From assembly GCF_034321785.1 (NCBI RefSeq), contig NZ_JAXLPB010000005.1, forward strand, positions 326,811-390,810: 64,000 bases of DNA, in the 5' to 3' direction. Of this stretch, positions 18,630 through 27,905 are shown in pieces (the stretch's first letter is position 1; each line of letters starts with the position of its first letter). The DNA comes from Fulvimarina uroteuthidis (GTDB lineage: Bacteria > Pseudomonadota > Alphaproteobacteria > Rhizobiales > Rhizobiaceae). A model generated the notes under the pieces. It was given only the letters and a program-made list of their open reading frames with translations. It did not search any database and had not been told where the DNA came from. Position numbers and translations under genes: made by a program.

Positions 18630-19868
18630 CTACAAGCCATAAAACGCGGTGATCGCGTTGGCGATGGTTTTCATCGTGTCCCGTCGCCATTCCTCGTCCG
18701 CCAGAAGCTTGGCGTCCTTGTCGTTCGACATGAAGCCGAGTTCGATCAGGACCGAGGGAACGTCCGGCGACTTGAGGACGAGGAAGCTCGCCGACCGCTT
18801 CGGATTCTTGATCATCCGGACGTTGGAACGCTTCATCTCCGACAGGAGCGATGCGGCGAAGTGTTCCGAATATCCCACGGTCTCGCGGCGCGTGAGGTCC
18901 GACAGGATATCGAACACCTCCGGCGCCTCGACGAGATCGGCGGCATCGCCGAATCGGTCGGCGGCATTTTCATTGTTGGCGATTTCCAGCGACAGCCGGT
19001 CGGATGCGCGTTCGGAGAGCGTGTAGATGGTCGCACCGCGAAGATTTTCGTAGCGGATCGAATCGGCGTGAAGCGAAATGAAGAGATTGGCGTTCTCGCG
19101 CCGCGCGATGCGGGAGCGCTCGAAAAGGCCGACGAAGACATCCTCTTCGCGGGTCATGACGACGCGCACGTTCGGATTGTCCGACAGGGCATCGCGCAGC
19201 GCCTTGGCCGCCGCGAGATTGACGTCCTTCTCCATCGCACCGTTCTTCGCGATCGCGCCATTGTCCTCGCCGCCATGACCGGGATCGATGACCACGGTGA
19301 ATTCGGCACCGTCCCCGACTGCCTCCGAGGTTGCGGCCGACGCACCCTCGGCAACGTCCGCGTTCGCCTTCGCGCCGAGTTGCGCCTTGCCCGCGACGAC
19401 GCTTTCCCCATGGCTTCTGGAGAAGCGGATTTCATACGCCGCCCCTTCGCCCTCCGGCACGGTCAGACGATCGAGCCGTGCCTCCACGCCCTCGCGCGGC
19501 CGAAAGATGTAGCGGTAGCGATCCGGGCCGGTCGCGCCATGGCGCACGCTTTCGATCAGCCCGCTCTCATCGGGCAGTTCGGGATCGCTGGCCGGAAGCG
19601 CGTCCGTCAGATCGAGGGCGATCCTGTCCGGCGAGCGCAGGACGACGAGCCGCGCGTCCGGCGCGCTGGTGAACGTCAGGACGACGCTCTGCCGATCGGC
19701 CGCACCGGCCTGAACCTCGACGCGCATGACGATGGCGGTCTCGGCCGCGGCTGATTTTACGAGCGATATCATAGCGCATACGATCACGAAGCATGCGCAC
19801 CCCCAGGCTCGGAGTGTTGGGACCATTCGGAAAAGCCGGTCATGTTCGATTGCGGTGGTGGATGCCAT
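18630..19868 (-). CDS. N-acetylmuramoyl-L-alanine amidase (AmiC-like; AMIN + Amidase_3)
   Basis: About 412 residues. An N-terminal hydrophobic signal segment (LRAWGCACFVIVCAMISLV) is followed by an AMIN domain and a linker. The C-terminal zinc amidase domain shows VVIDPGHGGEDNGA, ERSRIARRENANLFISLHAD and SVLIELGFMSN, which supply the zinc ligands and the catalytic Glu. It cleaves the bond between MurNAc and the stem peptide, mainly for cell separation. No strong ribosome binding site marks the start, so MVPTLRAWG, 14 residues in, is an alternative. It lies 267 bp upstream of mrcA. Confidence 0.92.
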   Translation of the reverse strand: MASTTAIEHDRLFRMVPTLRAWGCACFVIVCAMISLVKSAAAETAIVMRVEVQAGAADRQSVVLTFTSAPDARLVVLRSPDRIALDLTDALPASDPELPDESGLIESVRHGATGPDRYRYIFRPREGVEARLDRLTVPEGEGAAYEIRFSRSHGESVVAGKAQLGAKANADVAEGASAATSEAVGDGAEFTVVIDPGHGGEDNGAIAKNGAMEKDVNLAAAKALRDALSDNPNVRVVMTREEDVFVGLFERSRIARRENANLFISLHADSIRYENLRGATIYTLSERASDRLSLEIANNENAADRFGDAADLVEAPEVFDILSDLTRRETVGYSEHFAASLLSEMKRSNVRMIKNPKRSASFLVLKSPDVPSVLIELGFMSNDKDAKLLADEEWRRDTMKTIANAITAFYGL

Positions 19869-20486
19869 AGATGATGGGTTGGTGAGGATTATGACGGGCG
19901 GAAACGCCGATCCTTGCATCACCTGACTTGCTGCAAAATGGAGCGGAAACCCGGCGCGCCGAGCGTCCCCGGCATGTTCGCACAAGCTAAACGGCTTGTT
20001 TCTTGGCGATCCAGCGCCTAAGAGAGGGTAAGAAGTCTTGCCAGACGGGCCGTATGCCCGCAAGTTCCGATCGATCTAGGAAGATCGCCGGGTTGGCTGG
20101 CGACGGGCATTTGGGCGAGAGGCTTTCTGTTCCTCGGCCCCCATGCACATCCTCGAGACTTCCCAGAATTTCGCTGCGTGCGATGTGGTCAGAGACGCGT
20201 CGCCCGGCATGTTGAACGGTCCCGACTCTGCGAGTTCGCGGACACGCCGAATATCATCGGCCGCTGCAAGGCGGTCACCTTTCGATTTTGCGGAGCTCTG
20301 TCTTGTCGACGACAATCCGACCATCGCAGCGGAAATGGAGAACGGTCCCATCGGTCCGTCTCCCCGCGCGGACACGGTCGGTCGCGTCAGGCACAGTGCG
20401 ACCCGCCGCCCGGTTTCCTATCCGATTTTCCTCATCATCGTTGAGACGATCAGCCAATCGCAGAGACCGGGCCTTGGAGACTTTCC
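19869..20486. other. Long divergent intergenic region between the amidase gene and rne
   Basis: A 618-bp stretch without a credible gene; the short reading frames inside are not protein-like. It must hold the amidase promoter and the rne promoter. Long 5' leaders are usual for RNase E mRNAs, which are often autoregulated, so part of it is probably an rne leader. I could not identify a convincing promoter or a known structured RNA. GGAG at 20476 is the rne ribosome binding site. Confidence 0.6.
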
Positions 20487-23400
20487 ATGGCCAACAAAAT
20501 GTTGATCGACGCGTCCCATCCGGAAGAGACGCGTGTCGTCGTCGTCCGCGGTAATCGCGTCGAAGAGTTCGATTTCGAGTCCGAGCACAAGAAGCAGCTC
20601 AAGGGTAATATCTATCTTGCCAAGGTGACGCGCGTCGAGCCGTCGCTCCAGGCCGCCTTCATCGAATATGGCGGCGGACGTCATGGCTTCCTCGCCTTCA
20701 GCGAGATCCATCCGGACTATTACCAGATCCCCAAGGCCGACCGTGAAGCGCTCATGGCCGAGGAACTCGCCCGCGCCCAGGCCGAGAACGACGATGACGA
20801 CGAGGATGCCGAGCGCGAAGAGCAGAAGAAGCTGAAGCGCCGCGCACGCTCGGCGCGCCGCGAGGACGGGTCCGACGACAGCGTTTCGGAAAACGCGGAT
20901 GACCGTGACGGGTCGGACGAGAACGAAAACGAAAACGACGATTCGTCGGAGGATGACGGAGACGATGATTCGGCCTCCGCACGATCGGATTCCTCCGGCA
21001 ATGACGGCGACGATCGTCGCTCCCGCTCGCATGCGGCTCGCTCCGAGGGCGATGACGAGGACGATGATTCCGAGGACGATTCGGACGATGACGCGGCCGG
21101 CGACGGCGACGAGGCATCCGCTTCGGGCGACGACGAGACCGGGCGCGCCAGGCGTGGCTCGCGTGCCAAGCGCGGCCGGCGTTCCTCTGCCCGTGGCCGT
21201 TCGCGCCGCGGCGACAAGAACGACGACAATGGCGACAGCGATGGCGAGGATGACGGCGTCGACGAGATCGGTTCGCAGGACGCGCTCGAGGAAGTGCCGG
21301 TCCGCCAGGTTCGCCTGCGCAAGAACTACAAGATCCAGGAGGTCATCAAGCGCCGCCAGATCCTGCTCGTTCAGGTCGTCAAGGAAGAACGCGGCAACAA
21401 GGGCGCGGCTCTCACCACCTATCTCTCGCTTGCCGGTCGCTATTCCGTCCTGATGCCGAACACGGCGCGGGGCGGCGGCATTTCCCGCAAGATCACCAAC
21501 CAGTCCGATCGCAAGCGCCTTCGCGACATGGTCAGGGAACTCGAGATTCCGCGCGGCATGGGCATCATCCTGCGCACGGCCGGTGCCAACCGCACCAAGG
21601 CCGAGGTCAAGCGCGACTACGAATATCTGATGCGCCTGTGGGAATCGGTGCGCACGCTGACGCTGCAATCGATCGCGCCGAGCCTCGTCTACGAGGAAGG
21701 CAGCCTGATCAAGCGCTCGATCCGCGATCTCTACAACAAGGATATCGACCAGATCCTCGTCTCGGGCGAAGCGGGATACCGCGAAGCCAAGGACTTCATG
21801 CGAATGCTGATGCCGTCCCAGTCCAAGGCCGTACAGCCTTACCGGGACCCGACACCGATCTTCACCCGTCAGGGCATCGAGCCGCAGCTCGACAAGATGC
21901 TGCAGCCCCATGTGACGTTGAAATCGGGCGGTTACATCATCATCAACCAGACCGAGGCGCTGGTCGCCATCGACGTCAATTCCGGCCGTTCGACCCGGGA
22001 AATGTCGATCGAGAACACGGCCTACCAGACCAATCTGGAAGCAGCCGAGGAGATCGCGCGCCAGTTGCGCCTGCGCGATCTGGCCGGTCTCGTCGTGGTC
22101 GACTTCATCGACATGGACGAAAAGCGGAACAACCGCGCCGTCGAAAAGAAGATGAAGGACTGTTTGAAGGACGATCGCGCCCGCATCCAGGTGGGCAAGA
22201 TCTCGCATTTCGGCCTGATGGAGATGAGCCGCCAGCGCATACGCGCCAGCGTCCTGGAATCCACCATGAAGCCGTGCCCGGTGTGCGAAGGCGTCGGCAT
22301 GGTCCGCGCCACCTCGTCCATGGCGCTGCACGCGATCCGGCACATCGAGGACTATCTGCAGAAGAACAAGGGCCGCGATCTCATCGTGAAGGTCTCCACC
22401 GAGACGGCTTTGTTCATTCTCAACGAGAAGCGTCACCATATCGACGAGCTCGAGCAGACCCATGACCTGCGGATCGTCATCGAAGCCGATCCGAGCGTCG
22501 GTCACAACGACATCAATGTCGAACAGGGCGGCATGGCGACGAAGCCGATCGCGCGCGAGTTCGTGAGCCCGGTGTCGATCGACGCGGAAAACCAGATCGA
22601 CGAGGATCTCGCCGAAGAGGCGAACGAGTCCGAAGAGGCGGAATCGCCGGAAGCCACCGGCGAGCTCGTGCCGTCGAACGACGGCAAGGACGAGACCGAG
22701 GAGCGCGAGCCGAAGACCAAGAGCCGCCGCAGACGCAGGCGCCGCAGCGGCTCGGACGACGAGACCTCGGACGCCGAAACCAAGGACGAGAAGGACGAGG
22801 CCGAGACGTCCGCAAAGTCGGACGAGAGTTCGGACGAGGACGAGGACAGCCAATCCGGCCGACGCCGGCGCCGGCGTGGTCGCCGCGGCGGTCGCCGCCA
22901 ACGGGATGGAAGCGACGATCGCCAGTCCGCCAACGAGAACGGCGAGGGCGAGGGCGGGCAGAAGCTTGACGCCGGAACCGAAACGCTGGCGGGGAATGAC
23001 GGTGACGCGCCGGGAAAGCAGGCAGCCAAGCCGGCTGGCTCCAGCGAGCCATCCGGTTCGTCGGACGCGCAGGCCACGTCTTCGGACGTCGGCGCTGACG
23101 TGTCGACCCCGACCGATGACGCCCGCTCGAACGAGCGCGCGGAAACCGTGATCCCGATCGAAGTCGTCCAGTCGACCCCGTCGACCGCCGACGAGCGGTT
23201 CGACGATCCGGTCGCGACGATGATCGGCGAGGCGGCGCACGCCGGCGACGAAGGGTCCGCGCCCGAAACCGTGTCCGATGAGGCCGAAGCTGCACCGCAA
23301 GCGGCTGCGGCGGAACCTGCGCCGCGGTCCGACGAACCGGTCGAAGCCGCATCCGAGCCGCCATCGGCCGATATGTCCGCCGAACATGGAACGGGCGCCG

Positions 23401-23543
23401 CCGATGGCGAGGCGGAAACGCCGGAGCGCGAGCCGCTGACCGAGCCGCGCGTCACGTCCGGCACGAATGCCGCGACCGACGACGAGGACAACGACGATTC
23501 CAAGCCGCGCCGCGTCGGCTGGTGGAACCGCGGTTTCTTCTGA
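20487..23543 (+). CDS. rne: Ribonuclease E (Rne/Rng family) with large S1 insertion
   Basis: A 1018-residue endoribonuclease and degradosome scaffold. The S1 domain begins at about residue 35 and is split by an insertion from about 98 to 265, rich in Asp/Glu and Ser and then in Arg/Lys. The catalytic core includes the sensor block and DNase I-like region with AIDVNSGRST and VVVDFIDMD, whose aspartates bind Mg. The Zn-link is CPVC (C597, C600). From about residue 710 the chain is disordered and highly charged, with RRRRRR clusters that should bind RNA, and it ends in GWWNRGFF. The split S1 domain is typical of alphaproteobacteria. Confidence 0.96.
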   Translation: MANKMLIDASHPEETRVVVVRGNRVEEFDFESEHKKQLKGNIYLAKVTRVEPSLQAAFIEYGGGRHGFLAFSEIHPDYYQIPKADREALMAEELARAQAENDDDDEDAEREEQKKLKRRARSARREDGSDDSVSENADDRDGSDENENENDDSSEDDGDDDSASARSDSSGNDGDDRRSRSHAARSEGDDEDDDSEDDSDDDAAGDGDEASASGDDETGRARRGSRAKRGRRSSARGRSRRGDKNDDNGDSDGEDDGVDEIGSQDALEEVPVRQVRLRKNYKIQEVIKRRQILLVQVVKEERGNKGAALTTYLSLAGRYSVLMPNTARGGGISRKITNQSDRKRLRDMVRELEIPRGMGIILRTAGANRTKAEVKRDYEYLMRLWESVRTLTLQSIAPSLVYEEGSLIKRSIRDLYNKDIDQILVSGEAGYREAKDFMRMLMPSQSKAVQPYRDPTPIFTRQGIEPQLDKMLQPHVTLKSGGYIIINQTEALVAIDVNSGRSTREMSIENTAYQTNLEAAEEIARQLRLRDLAGLVVVDFIDMDEKRNNRAVEKKMKDCLKDDRARIQVGKISHFGLMEMSRQRIRASVLESTMKPCPVCEGVGMVRATSSMALHAIRHIEDYLQKNKGRDLIVKVSTETALFILNEKRHHIDELEQTHDLRIVIEADPSVGHNDINVEQGGMATKPIAREFVSPVSIDAENQIDEDLAEEANESEEAESPEATGELVPSNDGKDETEEREPKTKSRRRRRRRSGSDDETSDAETKDEKDEAETSAKSDESSDEDEDSQSGRRRRRRGRRGGRRQRDGSDDRQSANENGEGEGGQKLDAGTETLAGNDGDAPGKQAAKPAGSSEPSGSSDAQATSSDVGADVSTPTDDARSNERAETVIPIEVVQSTPSTADERFDDPVATMIGEAAHAGDEGSAPETVSDEAEAAPQAAAAEPAPRSDEPVEAASEPPSADMSAEHGTGAADGEAETPEREPLTEPRVTSGTNAATDDEDNDDSKPRRVGWWNRGFF

Positions 23544-23561
23544 GCCGTACGGACGACACGG

Positions 23562-23590
23562 AAAAAGGGCCGGTTCGACCGGCCCTTTCT
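23562..23590 (+). terminator. Intrinsic terminator of rne
   Basis: AAAGGGCCGGT and ACCGGCCCTTT form an 11-bp stem around a TCG loop 20 bp after the rne stop codon. The T-run is short (TTTCT), so termination strength is uncertain. Confidence 0.75.
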
Positions 23591-23653
23591 CGTTTGCGGC
23601 CATTGCAACGTGAAGCGCGTCGCGACGCACGGTCTCCCCGCCCGAGCGGCCTG

Positions 23654-24829
23654 TCAGCCATGCCGGACGACGAACCCGGCGATTCGATCGAGAGCTTCGG
23701 CGATCTCCGTCTCGTCCCCCGCATAGGACAGGCGGACGAAACCGTCGCCGCGAGCAGGATCGAAATCGAGCCCGGGCGTCAGCGCGACATGGCACTGGGC
23801 GAGCAGGGCTTCCGCGAAGGCGGTTGCCGAGTGGAATCCCTGTGGAACCTGCGCATAGGCGTAGAAGGCGCCGTCGATCGGTGCGATCGCCTGGAATCCG
23901 ATCGCGGGCAGCCTGTCCATCATCATCCGCCGCTTCGGCAGATAGCTGTCGCGCACCCGATCCAGTTCATCGCTTGCGCCGAGAGCGGCCAGTCCCGCGA
24001 CCTGCGAAAGCTCGGGCGCGGAGATGTAGATGTTCTGGCCAAGACGCTCGGCCGCCTTGACGAGGTCTGCCGGCAGGACCATCCAGCCGATGCGCCAGCC
24101 CGTCATGCAGTAATATTTCGAGAACGAGTTGAGAATGATCGCCTCGTCGAGATCCTGCAGCGCGGAGCGCTCCTCCACCCCGAAACTCAGGCGGTGGTAG
24201 ATCTCGTCCGAGATCAGCCTGACGCCGGTCTCGCGGCAGAACGCGGCGATCCGCGTCATTTCGGCCGGCGGCGTCATGGTGCCGGTCGGGTTTGCCGGAC
24301 TTGCGATGAGAAGCCCCTTGAACGGCGCGCGCTCGAAGGCCGCTTCGAGATGATCGCGCGTCAGGATGTAGGCGTCGGAAGGCCCGACCTCGATCTCCAC
24401 CGGCACGATCCCCAACGCTCGCATGATGTTGCGGTAGGCGGGATATCCGGGCGATGCCAGCGCGATGTTGTCGCCCGCCTCGAAGGCGGCGAGGAACGCG
24501 ATGTTGAAGCCGCCCGAGGCCCCCGACGTGATCATCACCCGGGACGGCTCGATCTCGACACCGTAGGCGTGACGATAGTGGCCGGCGATGGCGCGGCGCA
24601 GATCGATCCGGCCCATCGCATCGGTATAGGCGATTCGGCCCTGGCGAATCATCGCATGGGCCGCGTCGCGCGCGGCCTGTGGCGCGGGCGAGGCAGGCTG
24701 GCCGACGGCAAGCGACAGCACGTTGCAGCCATCCGCCCTGAGCCGGTTCGCCTCCGCCATGAACGCCATCGCCCGAAACGGTTCGACGGCGGACGACCGG
24801 GCGGAGGGGCCGCGCGAGCATGAGGTCAT
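23654..24829 (-). CDS. Class I/II PLP-dependent aminotransferase
   Basis: A 391-residue fold-type I aminotransferase. The PLP-binding region is visible as SGASGGFNIAF, ASPANPTGTM and SDEIYHRLSFG. The Schiff-base lysine lies in NSFSKYYCMTGWRIGW, and the C-terminal substrate-carboxylate arginine in GFVRLSYAG. The substrate cannot be assigned. The start MTSCSRGPS has AAGGA about 10 nt upstream; a longer start is possible. It converges on rne and diverges from the DsbA-like gene. Confidence 0.9.
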   Translation of the reverse strand: MTSCSRGPSARSSAVEPFRAMAFMAEANRLRADGCNVLSLAVGQPASPAPQAARDAAHAMIRQGRIAYTDAMGRIDLRRAIAGHYRHAYGVEIEPSRVMITSGASGGFNIAFLAAFEAGDNIALASPGYPAYRNIMRALGIVPVEIEVGPSDAYILTRDHLEAAFERAPFKGLLIASPANPTGTMTPPAEMTRIAAFCRETGVRLISDEIYHRLSFGVEERSALQDLDEAIILNSFSKYYCMTGWRIGWMVLPADLVKAAERLGQNIYISAPELSQVAGLAALGASDELDRVRDSYLPKRRMMMDRLPAIGFQAIAPIDGAFYAYAQVPQGFHSATAFAEALLAQCHVALTPGLDFDPARGDGFVRLSYAGDETEIAEALDRIAGFVVRHG

Positions 24830-25052
24830 GAAGATCGATCCTTGACGTTGCGAGGGGCGGCCACGCATGCCTGCCCGCCCGCCGCTCTGGCATATCATCG
24901 CAACGTCGCGCAATGTAAGCGCCCGGACCGGTCGCGGAACGCGCGAAACAGCCGCGGAAATCGTGTCGCGTCGTCACTCGCTTCGAAGTTTCGCCGTGAT
25001 ACTGTCCCATAGCCGACCCGATTCAGGATTGTCAGGGCAAGGGACCCGTTTC

Positions 25053-25820
25053 ATGCGTTCGATCACCACTGTCGCACTGTCTGCCGCGCTTCTGGGCAGC
25101 GCCTCACTCTTGCCGGCCTCGGCTCAGGAAAGTTTCGACTCCACGCAAAAGCAGGCGATCGAGACGATCGTCCGCGACTATCTGATCGCAAATCCGGAAG
25201 TCCTGGTGGAGGCGATGAGCGCGCTGCAGGCCAAGCAGGACGAACAGCAGAAAACCGCGCAGGCCAGCGTCATCGAAAGCGCGCGCGACCAGTTGACGTC
25301 GGCGCCCGAGGGCATGGTCTTCGGCAATCCCGATGGCGACGTGACCATCACCGAATTCTTCGATTACAATTGCGGCTACTGCAAGCAGGCGCTCGCGGAC
25401 ATGACGGCGCTTCTCGAAGAGGACGATCAGATCCGCTTCGTCGTCAAGGAATTCCCGATCCTGGGTGTCGGCTCGCTCGAAGCCTCGCGGGTCGCAATGG
25501 CCGTTCGCGATCTCGCGCCCGAAAAATATCGCGGGTTCCACGAGGCGCTTCTCGAGCGGCGCGGCTCCGCCGACAAGGCCGCCGCCCTCGGCGTCGCCGA
25601 AGAGCTCGGCGTCGATCCGGCGAAGATCGAGGAAAAACTTGCGGCTTCCGCGAACATGAAGGCGCTCCAGGACATCCAGACGCTCGCGAGCGATCTTCGC
25701 ATCAACGGAACGCCGACCTATGTGATCGGCGACGAGGTCCTGCAGGCAAGGGTCGGTCTCGAAGGCCTGAAGGCCGTCGTCGGCTCGATGCGCGCGTGCG
25801 GCAAGGTCGAGTGCAGCTGA
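25053..25820 (+). CDS. DsbA family periplasmic thiol oxidoreductase (Com1/BdbD-like)
   Basis: A 255-residue protein with a signal peptide (VALSAALLGSASLLPASAQE, cleavage likely after ASA). A helical N-terminal region (residues 30-85) of the DsbA_N/Com1 kind precedes a thioredoxin-fold domain. That domain has the redox pair C107/C110 in FDYNCGYCKQ and the cis-proline in GTPTYV. Two extra cysteines lie at the C-terminus (RACGKVECS). It should oxidise or isomerise thiols of exported proteins. It precedes accB, a neighbourhood common in rhizobia. Confidence 0.93.
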   Translation: MRSITTVALSAALLGSASLLPASAQESFDSTQKQAIETIVRDYLIANPEVLVEAMSALQAKQDEQQKTAQASVIESARDQLTSAPEGMVFGNPDGDVTITEFFDYNCGYCKQALADMTALLEEDDQIRFVVKEFPILGVGSLEASRVAMAVRDLAPEKYRGFHEALLERRGSADKAAALGVAEELGVDPAKIEEKLAASANMKALQDIQTLASDLRINGTPTYVIGDEVLQARVGLEGLKAVVGSMRACGKVECS

Positions 25821-26065
25821 TCCGTCCGCCGAAAGAATAATCGTGGCACGGATCGCTTGCGCTCGCACTGTGCGATTTGTGCCTTATTTGCGGGTCACAG
25901 AGCCGAAACAGGCGTGAAACCGTTGTTCGCGGGGGCCGGACGTTGAATTCGACGTCGGGATTGTGCAAGCAACGCTGCAGCTGCGATCGAATGCTCCCGT
26001 CGGGGACAGATCGATCATGAGTGAAACTTGAAAAACGGCGACCGAGAAGGCGACAGGGCAAGATC

Positions 26066-26539
26066 ATGAGCGACAAGAGTTTGGACCCCGATATCGTTCG
26101 TGAGTTGGCTTCGATCCTGAAAGAGAGCGATCTCACCGAAATCGAGATCGAGCGCGATGAGCTCCGCATCCGTCTCACCCGCCAGATCGAAGCCGCGCCG
26201 ATCTTCTACCAGCAGCCGCAGATGCAGATGGCACCCGCCCATCAGCCGATGTCGGCGCCCGTCGCGCAGGGAGGCACCGTCCCGGCCGCGCCTGCGAGAA
26301 GCGGCGAAGGCACCGTCTCCTCGCCGATGGTCGGCACCGTCTACCTGGCGGCCTCTCCCGGCTCGAAGAGTTTCGTCGAGATCGGACAGAGCGTGAAGGA
26401 GGGCGACACGCTCTGCATCATCGAGGCGATGAAGACCATGAACAGCATTCCGTCGCCGCGTTCGGGCACGGTGCGGGAAGTCCTCATCGAGAACGCCCAG
26501 CCGGTTGAGTTCGGCGAATCGCTCTTCGTGATCGACTGA
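26066..26539 (+). CDS. accB: Acetyl-CoA carboxylase biotin carboxyl carrier protein
   Basis: A 157-residue BCCP. The N-terminal helical part is followed by a Pro/Ala/Gln-rich swinging linker (residues 45-82) and a biotinyl domain. The biotin is attached to K123 in EAMKTMN. It carries CO2 between biotin carboxylase and carboxyltransferase in the first step of fatty acid synthesis. The start MSDKSLD was chosen over an upstream GTG that adds a basic, non-homologous extension. AccC follows after 13 bp. Confidence 0.96.
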   Translation: MSDKSLDPDIVRELASILKESDLTEIEIERDELRIRLTRQIEAAPIFYQQPQMQMAPAHQPMSAPVAQGGTVPAAPARSGEGTVSSPMVGTVYLAASPGSKSFVEIGQSVKEGDTLCIIEAMKTMNSIPSPRSGTVREVLIENAQPVEFGESLFVID

Positions 26540-26552
26540 GGATAGAAGTCTG

Positions 26553-27899
26553 ATGGTCTCCAAGGTCCTGATCGCCAATCGCGGCGAGATCGCCCTTCGC
26601 GTGCTGCGCGCATGCAAGGAACTCGGCATCGCGACCGTTGCGGTTCATTCCACCGCCGACAATGCGGCGATGCATGTGCGTCTCGCCGATGAAAGCGTTT
26701 GCATCGGGCCGCCGCCTGCCAGCGAAAGCTATCTCAATATTCCCCAGATCGTCGCGGCCTGCGAGATCACCGGGGCGGATGCGGTCCATCCGGGCTATGG
26801 GTTCCTGTCTGAGAACGCCCGCTTCGCCGAGATCCTCGAAGCCCACGAACTCACCTTTATCGGCCCGACCGCAGAACATATTCGGGTCATGGGCGACAAG
26901 ATCGAGGCCAAGCGGACGGCGCAGCGCCTCGGGATTCCGGTGGTTCCCGGCTCACCCGGCGCGGTGACGGAAGACGGCGAGGCGATGCGGATCTCGCGCG
27001 AGATCGGCTTCCCGGTCATCGTCAAGGCATCGGCCGGCGGCGGTGGCCGCGGCATGAAGATCGCCCGAACCGAAGCCGATCTTTCGGTGGCGCTGGCGAC
27101 CGCGCGCACGGAAGCGGGTGCGGCCTTCGGAGACGACGCCGTCTATATCGAGAAATATCTCGAAAAGCCCCGCCACATCGAGGTTCAGGTCTTCGGCGAC
27201 GGAATGGGCAACGCCATTCATCTGGGCGAGCGCGACTGCTCCCTGCAGCGCCGCAACCAGAAGGTCTGGGAAGAGGCCAACTCCCCTGCCCTCGACCAGG
27301 AACAGCGCGACCGCATCGGCATGATCTGCGCGGACGCGATGAAGGGCCTGAAATATCGTGGCGCCGGCACGATCGAATTTCTCTACGAGAACGGCGAATT
27401 CTTCTTCATCGAGATGAACACGCGGCTTCAGGTCGAGCATCCGGTGACGGAGGCGATCACCGGGCTCGATCTGGTGCACGAGCAGATCAGGGTCGCCAGT
27501 GGCCAGGGCCTGTCGGTGACGCAGGATCAGGTGACCTTCTCCGGGCACGCCATCGAATGCCGCATCAATGCCGAGGATCCGCGTACCTTCGTTCCATCGC
27601 CGGGTGAGATTACCCATTACCACGCCCCCGGCGGGCTCGGCGTGCGCATCGATTCGGCGGTCTATCGCGGCTACCGGATTCCGCCCTTCTACGACAGCCT
27701 GGTCGGCAAGCTGATCGTGCACGGACGCACCCGCGAGGAATGCCTGATGCGCCTCAAGCGTGCCCTCGACGAGTTCGTGCTCGACGGGATCAGCACGACG
27801 CTGCCGCTCTTCCGCGATCTGGTGGTCAATGAAAGCGTCAGGCGCGGCGAGTACGACATTCACTGGCTCGAGCATTACCTCAAGGGCGAGGCTGACTGA
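26553..27899 (+). CDS. accC: Acetyl-CoA carboxylase, biotin carboxylase subunit
   Basis: A 448-residue ATP-grasp enzyme that carboxylates biotin on AccB. The biotin carboxylase N-domain starts at VLIANRGEIALRVLRACKELG. The glycine-rich ATP lid is KASAGGGGRGMKIA, and catalytic and metal-binding residues lie in FIEMNTRLQVEHPVTE and GHAIECRINAEDP. The length is normal for the family. It forms an operon with accB upstream and aat a few bases downstream. Confidence 0.98.
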   Translation: MVSKVLIANRGEIALRVLRACKELGIATVAVHSTADNAAMHVRLADESVCIGPPPASESYLNIPQIVAACEITGADAVHPGYGFLSENARFAEILEAHELTFIGPTAEHIRVMGDKIEAKRTAQRLGIPVVPGSPGAVTEDGEAMRISREIGFPVIVKASAGGGGRGMKIARTEADLSVALATARTEAGAAFGDDAVYIEKYLEKPRHIEVQVFGDGMGNAIHLGERDCSLQRRNQKVWEEANSPALDQEQRDRIGMICADAMKGLKYRGAGTIEFLYENGEFFFIEMNTRLQVEHPVTEAITGLDLVHEQIRVASGQGLSVTQDQVTFSGHAIECRINAEDPRTFVPSPGEITHYHAPGGLGVRIDSAVYRGYRIPPFYDSLVGKLIVHGRTREECLMRLKRALDEFVLDGISTTLPLFRDLVVNESVRRGEYDIHWLEHYLKGEAD

Positions 27900-27905
27900 G
27901 GCGTG

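Noticed and set aside
20418..23795. A 1125-codon open frame antisense to rne
   Set aside because: It mirrors the high-GC codon bias of rne, gives Arg/Leu/Val-rich protein with no domain, and has no ribosome binding site. The plus strand clearly encodes RNase E.
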